Positions 1 to 12,860 of a DNA stretch of 64,000 nt are shown here, one piece after another (the first letter of the stretch is position 1; each line of letters begins with the position of its first letter). This DNA is from Rhizomucor pusillus (lineage: Eukaryota > Mucoromycota > Mucoromycetes > Mucorales > Lichtheimiaceae): contig FWWN02000650.1 in assembly GCA_900175165.2 (NCBI GenBank), positions 142,428 through 206,427 on the forward strand, written 5' to 3'. Made by a program: the position numbers and the translations under genes. The notes under the pieces are model-generated. The model made no database searches, was not told where the DNA came from, and saw only the letters and a list, made by a program, of their open reading frames with translations.

Positions 1-644
1 ATACCATCGACCATTCCTCCCCTATTCCCATACAGTCTACCACTCGCAAATCATCCCAACGCACAGAATCCTCTTCTCCGTACTCCCACAGTCAGCACCA
101 TCACCATCATCATCATTTGCTGTCTACTACAGCAACTGCTGCTGCCACTGGCGGCCGCACTATCCGCAACGGTACCATGCGTCGGTCAGCTGAGCCCGCC
201 GCCGCATCGTCCCTTCCTGCTTCTCATGGCCGAAAAGGTCGATACATGTCCGAATCCCCTGGAAAAGGTTACCATCGCTGCGAGGAATGCGGCAAAGTGT
301 ATAAGCATCCAAACTGTCTCTCCAAACATCGGTGGGAGCACTCTGAACAGTGGGAGCTCACCAGCAAGTTGCTTCTCACCAAGCATCAGCAAGTCCAAAT
401 GCTCGAGGCAGCTGCCATCCTGCTCAGTATGGATGCTCAGCGGGTCGAGCAGCTGCAGCAAAGAGATAGACAAGACCAACAACAGCAAAAGGACGATGAT
501 GACGACGATGACGATAATGAATCCATTCATGTTGACGATGACGATGATGACGATGATCTAGTGGATATGGAAATGGAACCCACTCCCTCCAATACATCCT
601 CACCCTCCTTATTGCCTACTTCGTTCCCTCACGGTGATGACTGA
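1..644 (+). CDS. C2H2 zinc-finger protein, 3' part (5' end outside window)
   Basis: The reading frame is open from base 3 to the stop at 642-644, so the true start lies left of the window; the ATG at 117 is internal. The visible 213 residues hold a seven-histidine run, a Ser/Ala-rich stretch, then one clear C2H2 finger (CEECGKVYKHPNCLSKHRWEH, bases about 277-342), then an unusual extension WELTSKLLLTKHQQVQMLEA. After that come a Gln-rich segment, two long acidic Asp runs (about 493-515 and 534-560) and a Ser/Thr/Pro-rich tail. This is the layout of a fungal nuclear DNA-binding regulator with an acidic region that could activate transcription. The target is unknown. A second finger may lie upstream. 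Confidence 0.8.
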   Translation, partial: TIDHSSPIPIQSTTRKSSQRTESSSPYSHSQHHHHHHHLLSTTATAAATGGRTIRNGTMRRSAEPAAASSLPASHGRKGRYMSESPGKGYHRCEECGKVYKHPNCLSKHRWEHSEQWELTSKLLLTKHQQVQMLEAAAILLSMDAQRVEQLQQRDRQDQQQQKDDDDDDDDNESIHVDDDDDDDDLVDMEMEPTPSNTSSPSLLPTSFPHGDD

Positions 645-886
645 AGAATGGAGGTACATTTATGTTATATTATCAGTTGCTTTTTTTGCTACATCGTCTA
701 TCCTCAGTGCCCACCCTTTATATATGCCCTTACAGCCCAGTGATTGTATATTTCCCTCCTTTTTTTTGAATTTTGGAAAAAGAGTTTACAAAGCAAAGAA
801 GCAGCGGAAGGTTGCACCAAAATGTCGTGCGTAAAGATCAGTCTTCTCGCCAAAATTGCATTCTCATCCCCTTCTTTTTCTTTTTA

Positions 887-3800
887 ATGGATAGCAGCCA
901 GCCCCATACGCCGTCTAGCAGTAAGCGTCGGCACAATTCCATGGAACAAGAAGATATACTAGATACCCTGACATCACGCGCTTCACTCGATCTATCCACC
1001 TTCCTGTGGCAATCGCCAAGTTTGTTTGATCATCAATTCACTCTAGATACCAAACGTGTGATCTTTGAAAAATGCTATTCCTGGCTCTGGCAAAACGAGG
1101 AAGAACTTATGAGACAGTACTTTTATCCCGATCGCCAACACTGGGACGATTCGATCGCACGACTGTTGCAGAATCACCGTGGCGACACATTGCCTTTCGA
1201 TCAGCTCACTTCAAACAACGGCGATGTTCCTGTGAGTTCTTCATCTCGAGAAATATGTGGCCGGCTGTTTCGCAAAGGAGAGCCGGTGTACCGGTGCAGG
1301 ACTTGCGCGCTCGACGACACATGTGTTTTATGCAGCAAATGCTTTAATGCAAGCAACCACGATGACCACGATGTATTTGTATCTATCAGCACCGGCTCAG
1401 GGGGATGTTGCGACTGCAGCGACCCAGAAGCATGGAAAGTCCCACTCCACTGCTCGTTGCACCACCATTCATTGAAAAAGAAAGGCTCCCGCATACCTGC
1501 ACATATCGCAAATCACATTCGCACAAGCATTCACACCATATTGGAATTCGCATTGGAAGTATTTGCAGTCACTCCCGAAGAAGTATCTTTGCCACGCAGC
1601 GATGCAGACATTGTACAAAGTGGACAGCAAGTCGCAGCTGCTTTGCGTCAGCTAGGTATCCCGACACGGAGTCCGCCGCCTGAAAAGAGACACCGAGAGG
1701 ATGCGTCCATGGATACCGATGACGAAATTTATGCATGTGTAGTTTGGAACGACGAAGCGCATTCTTTTGTTCATGTCTGTGAAACAATACAGGAAACATT
1801 AGAATGCAGCTACGACGAAGCGAAAAAAGTAACAGACACGATACATATTCGTGGAAGATGCGTTCTCGGTACATCATCCAACCTCGAAGACCTACGAAAT
1901 TTGGCAGCTCCGTTGCTACATATTAATCTTGGTGTCACAATACGACCTGCACGGGATGTATTTCGAGAACAAGTCGCCGCATTGTTGCTAGACTGGCTGC
2001 AACAAATTGCATGCGAGCCTTTACCCATTAATCAGGACGGATTAATACGAACGGTACTGTGCGAGGAATTGACATCACCGTTCTCCTTACCCAAACCATT
2101 GGTAACCGTTGCACGGTCGAAATCCGAGGACAAAAACAAGGACAAAGATAAAGATAAAGACGACGTGGGCGATGCGCATGTAGACGGAGAGGATACAGTC
2201 ATGGTTGATGTAAACAGTATCGTAGCAGAGGAAAAGGTACAAGTATCCTCATCAACATCGGGCTCTGCTTCAAGTTCTTCAAGCAAAAATGTGCAACCGA
2301 GAGGGGATGTCGCAAGCATCGACTGGGACCCAGCATCGATGGTGGAGGACTACCGACATCTAGCGGAATTAGAGGCTAAATTTGATACAGAGATGCTACC
2401 TTCACGTGTAACAGCGGACTGGAACGATCAAGAAGAAATGCAAACAATGGCTCTAGACATACAAACAGAATTTGAGCAGACTTTGCAACTCGATTACTTT
2501 CTACTGTATGATTTGCGGCTTTGGAAGGAAGTGCGCCTGGCCTTGCGCGAGCTGTACATAGCGACTCTCATGACGGACGCATCCTATAAAAAGATATTAG
2601 GTGAACTTTATCAATTTAATATCTCCAAAAGTATCCTGAATGATACTAATTTATTATTACCTAGGTAAACGACTAACAAGAAATTATGCTCGACTGGCCG
2701 AATCATTCCTCTTCCGAGATCGTGAACCTGAAAACTCTGTTATCCTATTTTCTGTACAATTACTTACCGTACCGTCAATTGCCGTATTGCTCGTAACCGA
2801 GTATCATTTCTTTGGACTGATTTGTTCCAACCTGATGGCCTTCTTCATCACCGAGCAGATCTACTATTTGCCACCACTGGAACGACGTGAACTACCGACA
2901 AGACTCAACTGCGATTCTCGTGCATTCAGGACTCGGCGATATTTCAACTCTTTCCATGATATAAGATATATTCTCAACGTCGATCTCCTTAAGCCTATCA
3001 TTGCACAGACTCCAGTGTATCTACGCCAGTTTCTCGATCTTATTGCGCTTTTCCAGGCGATGAACCCTCAAGTTCGGCAGAAAGATACGCACGTCGAATA
3101 TGAATCTGATATGTGGATCAATGCTTTTAACGTTACTGTACAAATTGCAAAAAGCTGCAAATGTCTTGCGGAATGTTTCAAAAGCCTGGATGGTGACAGG
3201 ATACAAGCGACTCAAGCAACAATCCGTGCTGTGGCTAGAATTACCAAACACATTGATGGCTGGGGCTTGGGTGCAGAAGAGGAGCCGGGCAAGTCACCTC
3301 CTGTACCTGCAACGTCGGATTGCAAATACCATACCATCACGTTTCCGCAAGTAGGCAGTTTGGAGGTCATTGATTATGATATTGCGTCTCAGCCGGTATC
3401 TTTCCACCATCCCCTACACTGGTTGCTAGCTGGAATATTGGATGCATCCAGTTGGGTGGATGAGCAAGCACTTAGTGCGGCTGGATGGGATACATCTTTT
3501 GGGGAAATTATCACCGCATGGAGAGGTGAGAAATCTGTCGATGCGGCACTTTTACCTGTTTTCGATTTTCCTATCCGGACTCTGGCTTTCTCGGCGCAGA
3601 TCAGGGCTGGTGTCTGGGTAAGAAATGGCTTCAGTGTCAAGAATCAGGTTCGTGTAAAATTACCTATCTGAAGACTTCCAGTCTGCTAACCGTTCGTGAT
3701 AGGTCTTGCATTACAGAGACATTACATTGAGGGAATCCCTTTACGACAGCGATGTCTTTTTGCTACAAACGGCGCTCGTTACTGTGGACCAGAATCGTGT

Positions 3801-6800
3801 GCTAGCAACTCTTATTGACCGCTACAATTTGGTGAACTGGTTCTCGAGCAAGGCAGAGGAGCATCCGATTTATGACTCAACTCAAATGCTATTCATGGTG
3901 GAGGACCTGCTCAATATCCTAATCCACTGTGTTTGTGAGCGTGCAAGTTCTGCAAGTCTTTCGCAACAAGAACGTATTCGCAGGGAAATTATACACCATC
4001 TTTCGCTAGGTCAGCTGCTTTACTCTGAACTTACCAAGCGAGTATCGGAGCGCATGGCGGAGCGGCCTGAATTCGATGCCATTCTGCAGGAAGTGGCCAC
4101 CTTCAAGGCCCCAAATAATCTCAGCGATTCTGGTCATTACAGCCTACGCGACGAATTTTTTGACCAAGTCGATCCATACTTTCATCATTTTAGCCGCAAC
4201 AACCGGGAAGAAGCCGAACGTGTCCTGAAGGCACGCGATAAATCACCTTTTATCAAGCCTCGACCATTGCAACCCATCAATGGTATTTTCAAACCGCTTG
4301 ACGATGTAATCGAGACCTCTGTATTCCTGCAGATGATCGTGTACACACTTTTGAACGCCAGAAACATGGAAAAATGCGAATCTATTTTGGACGAAGCTTT
4401 GCATCTAGCTATGATCGCTGCTCAGAACTCCAAACCAGACGGCTTCCTCAAGTCTGCAGTGGACAAGGCGTTTCCATTTGACGTCCAAGATTATACGCTT
4501 TTCGATGCCCTGGTCTTTTATCGCAATGACGAGGAAAACTACAAGGATCTGCATCCAAAGATTGATTATATCTTTGATCTAATGTCTCATTGTGGACTGC
4601 AGCAGACTAAAAATGTTGTCGATGGATATTTGGAAGAACGAGCAAGACTGCAAAAAGAAAAGGAGGATGGAAATCAGGAACTGTCAGAGCTAGAGCGTAA
4701 AAAGAAGGCAGCTAAAGAACGGCAAAAGAATATCATGGATATGTTTGCGCAAGCACAATCAGCTTTCCTTGAACAGAACGAGGATCTCTACGATGAAGAC
4801 GAAGAGGAAGAAGCGGGTCTAGGAGATGACGGGGAACCACAGCCAGTGATAGTGTATCCAGCAGGAACTTGCATCGTCTGCCAAGAAGATGTCAATGAGC
4901 GGTCGCTACCGTATGGTATGCTTGGTCTACTGCAAATATCCAATATGCTGCAAGATATTCCTGCCGATTCAAGGTCGATGGATGCCGAGATTCTCGCAAG
5001 AGATGCGACGCTGGCGGGCGAATGGCCTGAACATCTCGCTGTTGACCACTATGCTGGACGCAGCCCATTATCAGGACGCAAGACCGGGCTATATGCAAAT
5101 ACCTGCGGACATTTGATGCACATTAAATGTTTTGAAAGCTACTGTGCGTCCATTGACGCCAGGCATACATCACAGCTCCAACGCAATCATCCTGAAAATC
5201 GACAGCGAAAAGAATTCACATGCCCTCTCTGCAAAGCTCTAGGCAACATGGTACTGCCGATTATTTGGAAGGGACAAGCCGAGACGTATCCTGGGCCATC
5301 GGACGAGGAAAGTTATGAAAGATTTTTAAACACAGATGTCCACTTTATCGCGGAGAAGTTACAGTACGCTATCGACCCTAACCGGCCAATTGGGTTCGGG
5401 CTGTGGAGTGAAAATGGAGGAAACATGTTGTTTGCACCTCGACTACCGTCCCTGCGTGGAGCCCACGGAGAAAGCAGGATACCAAGTCTATCAAGTATAT
5501 TAGGCACGGCAGCAGCTGAGCAGCAAGAACGTCTCCAGCATCGGCTAGGTCCTCCCGCTATGCTTATAAAGTCAGCGGCCGGGATCATTCCAGCTATTGA
5601 GAAGATTTACGGTAGACTATCCAGCGTTCTTTCAGCCATTCTGGACATTTGTGGAAGCGAGAGCACCAAAACATTGTCATCCAGCATCAAGTATGTGGAT
5701 AGTTTGTGGGGTACGCTGGGATACACGATAGCTTGTCTGGAGATCTCCAATCGAGGTCAGCCGCTCCAGGAAGATCAACACACTGTATTCGATCAAATTG
5801 CATCATCGCAACAAACATTGCTGCGCATATTTTGTGACACGATCATTGCATACACACATCTCATGTGCCAAAACGAGCAACATGCCAGCACAGGATCAAT
5901 GTTGTTCCAGATACCAGCCACGAAATCTGACAGCAGTGTCATGATCCAAGTACACGGCCTTGCGCTACAACGCATGCTACAAATTTTTGCCGTCGATCCA
6001 GTTGCTGCGACGCAGGTTGCTGCAATTGAGAATACGCTGTACGATAACCCGCCCCTTCTTGCCGACGATCCATTCATGATTCTTGCCGAACTCTCCATGC
6101 ATTTGATACCAGTAACACACGCCGACATTTACCCATTCATCCGCATCCTCTTCCTCGCCGAGATCAGCAGAGCTATCGCGGGGCTCTTGCCACGATTGAC
6201 AGAATTAAGCAGCAACGACATTACTATTGATATCGATGACAGCGATGCGCCAGCTGTTGGCAGGCTTGCAGCGTTCATTGCATGTCAACTTTCGACGCAG
6301 CAGCGTGTACCATCTCTGGACTCACGACTTGCGCGCCTGCTGAAAATGTACACTCTACCGTTTCTACGGAGGGCTAGCATGCTTGTGAGCGTACGTTACG
6401 GCGTATCGTTACCAAAATCATCAAAATCGAATGAATTTGATCAGTTGCTTGAGGTGTTGCGACTGCCTTGTCTCTCGGACATGATCACTCACGCAAATAC
6501 TGAGCGACTGGTGCGCGGATGGTGCAAACAGCTGTTGAGCGACGAGACTGCTAAGCAGCAGCAACTTATTTTGGACCGACCAACGCCGTACAACCTCATT
6601 CCACTCACTCGACGGTTGGATACCTTGATAAACGAAAGTATGCAGCACACGTGTCAACGATGCAACTCAGTCCCTACCGATCCTGCACTCTGCTTATTGT
6701 GTGGTACCTTTGTCTGCTCGCAAAGTTTCTGCTGCTCAGAAGGCGAAGAAGGCGAATGCAATCTACATATGTTTGAGTAAGTGATGATATAGTGCAAGTG

Positions 6801-7100
6801 AATCGAACGATTATCTAAAACCTCTCTCTATTTAGGTGCGGCGGCGAGATTGGTATTTACCTGCTTATCAAGCGATGTTCTCTGCTTCTTTTACACAACG
6901 AAAACGGTTGGTTCCTCCAAGCACCATATTTGGACACACACGGTGAAGTTGATCAAGGACTTCGACGTGGCAGGCCACAGTACCTAAACACAAAGCGGTA
7001 CGCCGATATTCGCAAATTATGGTTGCAGCATGGCATTCCCTCATACATTGCAAGACAAATTGAAGCGACATTTGATGTGGGTGGTTGGACGACATTGTGA
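887..7100 (+). CDS. UBR1: UBR1-type E3 ubiquitin ligase (N-recognin)
   Basis: Exons 887-2600, 2665-3647, 3703-6776 and 6836-7100 give 2011 residues, close to yeast Ubr1 (about 1950). I chose the ATG at 887 because residues from the upstream in-frame ATG at 773 look like leader sequence. Domains in order: UBR box (about 122-190), with the Cys/His pattern ending GGCCDCSDPEAW, which binds basic N-terminal residues; a ClpS-like region starting YACVVWNDEAHSF (about 281-335) for bulky hydrophobic N-termini; an acidic/Lys linker; a RING-H2 (about 1288-1407, CIVCQED to CPLCKALGN); and the conserved C-terminal cap with YLDTHGEVDQGLRRGR. Family role: selects N-degron substrates and, with the Rad6 E2, ubiquitinates them for the proteasome. 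Introns are 64, 55 and 59 nt. The gene converges on CHO2 with 60 bp between stops. Confidence 0.96.
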
Positions 7101-7160
7101 AAGGAAAAGAAAATGTTTTTATACAAGCCAAGAATAAATAAAGCAAAGACTTTACATTAT

Positions 7161-10100
7161 TTATAAAGAAGCATCCGTAATGAGAGGAGGTGTGCTGCAG
7201 GTAGGTGCGGAACCAAGTGGTGACAAGGATTTCGCGGACGACGATGTTGTTGATGTTGCCGGGGATGAGGAGGATGATGACGATGAACCAGCAAAAGGAG
7301 CAAGGGCTTCCAAAGCATGATAAATTCGTTTGCTTAATCGAGCGATGCACTTGTCCGCCAGTACAATCTCCCAGGCAAATTCCACACCATACATGAGCTT
7401 TATAGCGTAAGCAACATGGCGAGCTTCGGTTTCACCCATGCCTATATATTCATCGATAGGCGTCATGGGTATACGGTGAGGATCGTTACCCAGAGCGTTC
7501 TGCACCAGCTTCAAAAGACATCTCTGGACAGCATCCTTATCCTGGATATTAGGTGCCTTGGGAGCTGTGATTTCAAATGCGACGCTGCGTGCCATGACAT
7601 TGTGCTTGCCATCGTGGTGGTATCTAAACTCGTACGTTCCCGCCTTCCAGGGCAAGTGCGATCCTTTAAAGATAAGCTTGCCACTTGTTTGGGAGCCTGA
7701 GTCAGAGGACCATTGCCACAAACAGCGTGAGCTGATATTAGTGATGTGTTTGTGCTTGTTGGCTGTGACTCTGTAGACACCGATCCAGTCCCGTTCGCTG
7801 TGATTTTCTGGAGCGGTCCAGGAGATCCGGATTGGTTGACCAAGGACGAATGAACCGTCGTCGCCGTTCTCAATCTTGATCGAGTATCGGCTCAAGTCAT
7901 ACGCGTCAATGTTGTTGGCAACCAGCGGAATAAGTCGAGAGCGAGACGTTTCCAACAGAGTCTTTGTCTCTTCAATCACTTCTTGCAACCGCGGTCGTGC
8001 AGCTTCTACCATGTCGCCAACTGCACCTGCAGTGTCCTCGGCTGTCTTTTCAACTTTCTCGACCATATCTTTGACGATGCGCTCCATATTCTTTGTCGTT
8101 GCCATGGCAGCTTGAAGCTCGGAAGTTTCGCGGATGATCTTGGTAACCTCTTGCTGCAGCTTGTCAGGTAGAGCCTGGGGAAGAGCGATAGCTGCAGACT
8201 TTAAGGTCTTTGTCAAGCCTGCCTCCTTGCGAATTTGGTCACCGTATAGCTTGCGCATGTGAGGTGCTTCGACGTAGTTGAGGAACAAGAAATTGGAGAT
8301 TTGCGAGAACAAGGCCAGAGCATAGATAGTCGAACTGTTGCACATCAGGGTCAAGCCCCAGAATGCAGCGTGACCGACAATCTTTTCAGGATTGTTCAAA
8401 TATCTGATTGAATCAAGATGTTAGCAAGTTCTAGATGAATCATTTGGGATGTTGACTTTATATACCTATAAATGCCTGTATACAAAAGAGTGGCTGGGTG
8501 GTCATCCAGGAAGAAATCACCGTAGAACCAGCCATAGTCACCCAAAACTTCGTAAATTGATACGGATGTCCAAATATGTAATCCAATGAAAGCCAATCCG
8601 AATGTATGACGCAGCAGAGTGGTACCATACGCCCAGTTGTCGGGTAACGAGTACATTTTCCAGCATGCCACGAAGAAGGAAATATATGTCATGCACAGCG
8701 AGAGATTGTAAATGCTGAAATTGCACAGGTAAAGTAAGTCCCTGTAGGTACCGCACTGCTGTTTATGATTCCAATCCCATTTACCTTTTCCAGTTACTGA
8801 ACGCTTGATCGACACCACCACCCCACTTTACGAAATGTCTGGTAAAGAACTTGTTCTGAGATTGCTTTCTCAGCAGGGCACCCAGACCGTACGAGTGGAA
8901 GATGCGCCAAAATACTGCTTGACTGACAGCGAATACAACTCCAGCCTTGCCGCTGAGCATCAAAGGCGTCACGAGAGAGTAGAGCATTATGATGGTAGCA
9001 GCGAGATCGGTTGAACGGCAAACATCAAAGTTCTTGAATACAATGAGGTCGCGTCGGAAATAGTACGAGTAAAAGTCGCGACTTGCGTTCTGGTCCAAAG
9101 TACTGTTGAGGGAACTAGCTTCTTCGTCAGAGCTTACAGGTGCAGATGTCACTGGCTGTCGCTTAGGCGTGGTAGGTGGGTTGTAAGTCTTTTCGATATC
9201 TGCCAAAGGAATGATGCATCAGAAACTTTGCATCCGACCAAGCACAACTCGAATTACTACTTACGCGGCGTCTCAACCAAAGCAAGGAACGCAAATTGAA
9301 GAGCGTGAGCGGCAATGCTGACAAACAGGACAGTGTAACTCGCGCTCATCAATGACAGGCCATAGTAACCAATATATCCAATTGAATACATTGGATGGGG
9401 TGCCATTTCAAAGACGCCGTCAAAGGTAAGCGATTGCTCAATCAAGAAGAAGAAGTCGCCCCAATCTAAGTTTGGGAAAATATTCGAATGAATACAGTAT
9501 TCATGCCTTTCTGCAACCTTTTTCTACTTACACCATGCAAAGTCCTTGACAACACGCTGTGCGTCCAATTTGACCCAAATATTGAACAGGATCAAGAACA
9601 AACCGCCGGACCAACGCATCATATCGCCAATGAAGAAACGAGAGCCAGGGCTTACATTGAACCATGACAATGCAAAGCACATGTAAGAAGTAAAGTCATT
9701 CATAAGAATGAGGTCCACGAGCTGACGGTACAGGAGCCAGGTATTGTACTCTATCGGAGCCGTCTACAGACAAGAATAGGGTTTCGAGTTACATAAACGT
9801 CGGACATCTAATGCATTTTTTCTCCGTGTTCCCCGGTCCTTACCTCAAAGTCATAATCATTGCCCATCTTCATACTCAATTGGGTTTTGAGCCATCGATA
9901 GATTTTGGGGTTGGCTTCGCGGTCAAATATCTTGTATTCTTTTGCAAGTCGAACAAGACCACGGCTGTCGCTTTGATACTTGAGCAGGACGCCGAGACCG
10001 GCATTGTAACTGAGACGCCAAAACATAAAGATCGCAATAAAAAGGGGTTGCTTGATCCAGCGTGGCAGGAGCAAGAACAGCGCGATCTCAATGCCCATGG

Positions 10101-10416
10101 CTCCCAAAGTCAAGTAATCAAATACGCTCTTCTTTTCTCGAGGATCAAAAAGGGCTGACACCATGTCTCGGGTTGCTGGAACTCGGAACACTGTACTCAC
10201 CCAAAGTAAGATTAGATACCGATGGGGTCAACAATAACGGGGGGCAGGGAACTTACTCTTGCCGTCCGGAGTCTTTCCGTACGAGAAGCTGGATGATTTC
10301 TTTTTGTCCAGGTCGTCGTCGCTGGCCAAAGTGCACGAGTCAGTGGACGAGTTGGACAATCGTCGTGCGTCCTTGTCTGTCACAGCGCGGTGACGAAGTC
10401 CTGATTCTTCATTCAT
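7161..10416 (-). CDS. CHO2: Phosphatidylethanolamine N-methyltransferase (CHO2/PEMT class I)
   Basis: Seven exons (10416-10257, 10190-9844, 9763-9532, 9465-9265, 9199-8785, 8741-8466, 8403-7161) give 957 residues; yeast Cho2 is about 869. It performs the first methylation of phosphatidylethanolamine towards phosphatidylcholine, in the ER membrane. Two similar multi-spanning halves are visible, each with the family signature: [20 protein letters not shown] followed by [15 protein letters not shown] in the first, and [20 protein letters not shown] in the second. The soluble C-terminal part carries the CHO2-specific segment around [15 protein letters not shown] and ends in a long Ser-rich tail. 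The N-terminus is a hydrophilic Ser/Asp stretch. The exon sum is an exact multiple of three, supporting every junction. Confidence 0.96.
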
Positions 10417-11651
10417 GGTCCCAGACTCTTTCTTTCTGGCTTTCTCGCTTTCGTAATTCGCTGCTTTTACAGGCTGGTTGAACAGGCGAAGAGAAGGAAG
10501 GGTAAAGAAAGCGCAAGAACGCGTTGAGCAGAAAGCGCAAGAAAAAGAAAGAACGGTTAACAGTGCTTGTGCCCCACCACTGCTGGCACCAGCGGGGACC
10601 CAACGTTATTCCTGCTCCCCCATTCGGATATCACGTGAAGTCGACTGCCATCTGGCCAAGTATCTCGGACAGGTTCTTGCATCACCAAAACTTCTATCCC
10701 TCCCTGGTTTCGTAGACTAGGCAGCTGCTTTTCACTATACATAATCAGCATGTATATTTGTGTCATGGCATATAAAAGAAGGAAAAAGTATGCGCAGAGA
10801 ATCGCTGCATTTACAAGCAATATTAGCATCGACATGCCTGTGTATACACGATGACAGCACAAGCATGTAAACCAGTACAAAGAAGCTGCATTCTTAATCT
10901 AAAGTACTCAATACTAGCCTGAGTTTTCGAGTGAGGAGGTAAATCTACAGTAGTAGAATTGAAACTACTACCGTCGCGACAGATCCTGCAATTTTCTTCG
11001 TCCTCGGATCATGCGTTGCTATTTTCAGTTCAAGAATAGTACTTGTGTATTCGCCGTATATACCTCCACTCAGATTTCTAGTTACACCGTCATTCATGCA
11101 AACTATCGCGAAACACAGTACCCAGCACTTTGCTGCTCCAAATGGGAATCGACATTGATCCATTCCCGTTGATTGCTGGAAATATAATATACATCGTCAC
11201 TGTAAACGCGACAACGAAAGTGACAGTGCAAATGATCGAAAGCAAATGATTGCCACGTTCTTGTGCAAGATAATTATCGTCGCACTCTATAAAATGGCTG
11301 GACGTAAACCTCGTTTGTTTGAATCCTTCCATTTTAATTAAAGTCTGATACAACTTTACATTGCTTCGAGCCATCTGGCGCGTATCAATGCATGACTTCA
11401 CTGCTTGTATTTCCATTGCCTATATGTAATTATATACAGACCTACTATCGAGATACAGATGCATACAAAACATAGAGGCACAGATTGATCAACATGAAAT
11501 ATTATTGTTCCTGCCATAGCTGGTCTTTATATATAGTTTTAGATACACGTAAGCAAAAGGATTATACAAAAAAGCAGATGAATGCTTGACTCTAGAGATA
11601 TTTCTATGGGTATCTATATGGATTTTTGCTTTAAGTGAGAGAGATCTATTA
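10417..11651. other. Intergenic region between CHO2 and a methyltransferase gene
   Basis: About 1.2 kb holding the CHO2 upstream region (10417 onward) and the 3' flank of the methyltransferase gene. Short open frames here (for example 10557-10880 and 11090-11416, both on the minus strand) show no recognisable motifs or splice structure. I see no RNA gene or repeat. Confidence 0.6.
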
Positions 11652-12860
11652 TTATTGAGGTTTTCGCCCGCAGGCCCAATAAACGTTAAAAAATGTCTGG
11701 TATTCCACACACTCATCGAATGCTTTATCCATGTATGCATCAAATTGCTGTTCATCGTACGAGTCGCCGGCCTTGTCACCCAGCACTTCGCGATAGACAT
11801 ATTGGCCCATGTGTCGATATCCTGAGAGCACAGCCTTGCAGAGAGCAGCGTGTTAATGATTGATCGACTACATATATATTCGGCGACTCACCTCATACGT
11901 ATTCTTGCCAACAAATCCTCCCCAGCATAGCGGTAGTGAAACATAATCGGTATTTACCTCGACAAATCCCGAATCAACTAGAAATCGTCTTATCCTTGGA
12001 CCAACAAACATATGGTCCTGGACCCTTTTCTGGTAATTGTATACTGAAAGGGGACGATTAACAAAGTCTCGCATACATTCCCCTCTTGATTGAACATACT
12101 ACTCTCTGATAACTTCTTCATGAGCGGACCGGCCCTCTTAGGGAGTAGATCAGGCTATTTTCAGAATCCATTTAGAATTTACACCGCGACAAGATGATGA
12201 CGATGATCAAGTAGTAGCAGCAGTGGCATACCTCAATCAGATCCAACCATCCACCAGGTTTTGTGACTCGCCGCAGTTCTCTCATGATGAATCCAATATC
12301 ATCACCGTGATAGACAGAGCACATGATCCGCTGATGCACATAGTCAAAGGCATTGTCAGGAAATTGCAAACCATCCAGAACATTCGCGACATCGATGAAA
12401 AGATTTTTCGGCACATGTTCGATTGCTAAAGTATCTTCCGCCGGGAAAGGATCCACTAGATCGATCGCGTAAAACGTGGCGTTCGGGAAATCATTTGCCA
12501 TATCTACAGCAAACGTAAATCAGCGAGTCTGCCAGACTTTTTCTCTCTTTCGCTTTGATCCATGCCTACAGCCCACGTAGCATACGCCCCACATCCTACA
12601 TCCAGAGCCATCGCGCCTGGACTTTGCAGGGCAGAGTCGACCGGCGCAAAGTAATTACGTTGGAAAACATGCTTCATTAGATAATGAATTTTTCGAAAAC
12701 GTTCACTAGCTTCCTCGTCGCTGGGGAAATACAGGGAATATGGCGGGAAGTTGGGTTGGCTATGCATGGACGTGGATCCGTCCTGGAAGCTTGGCGTGTC
12801 GAAATTAAGACTCGGGTTGCTGTCGACCTTTTGTCGTCTCTTTGAAAGTTGATTGCCCAT
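11652..12860 (-). pseudogene. SAM-dependent methyltransferase with an apparent 1-base frameshift
   Basis: Exons 12860-12566, 12503-12232, 12154-11892 and 11834-11652 match the common fungal class I methyltransferase family: motif I ALDVGCGAYATWAVDMAND, acidic motif FYAIDLVDPFP, post-motif VANVLDGLQFPDNAFDYVHQR, then GGWLDLIEPDLL, and a C-terminal end YVYREVLGDKAGDSY. Substrate cannot be inferred. Exon 1 joins exon 2 only through a GC-AG intron (donor GC at 12564-12565). Exon 3 is 263 nt where 264 is needed: its first part reads AGPLMKKLSESSMFNQEG and its second part CMRDFVNRPLSVYNYQKR in another frame. The break falls at the run GGGG (12083-12080 on the minus strand). This is either an assembly or sequencing indel or a recent inactivation; the rest looks intact. 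Confidence 0.8.

Noticed and set aside
773..886. Upstream in-frame start of UBR1
   Set aside because: Adds 38 residues with a Phe run and no similarity; the ATG at 887 gives a typical N-terminus.
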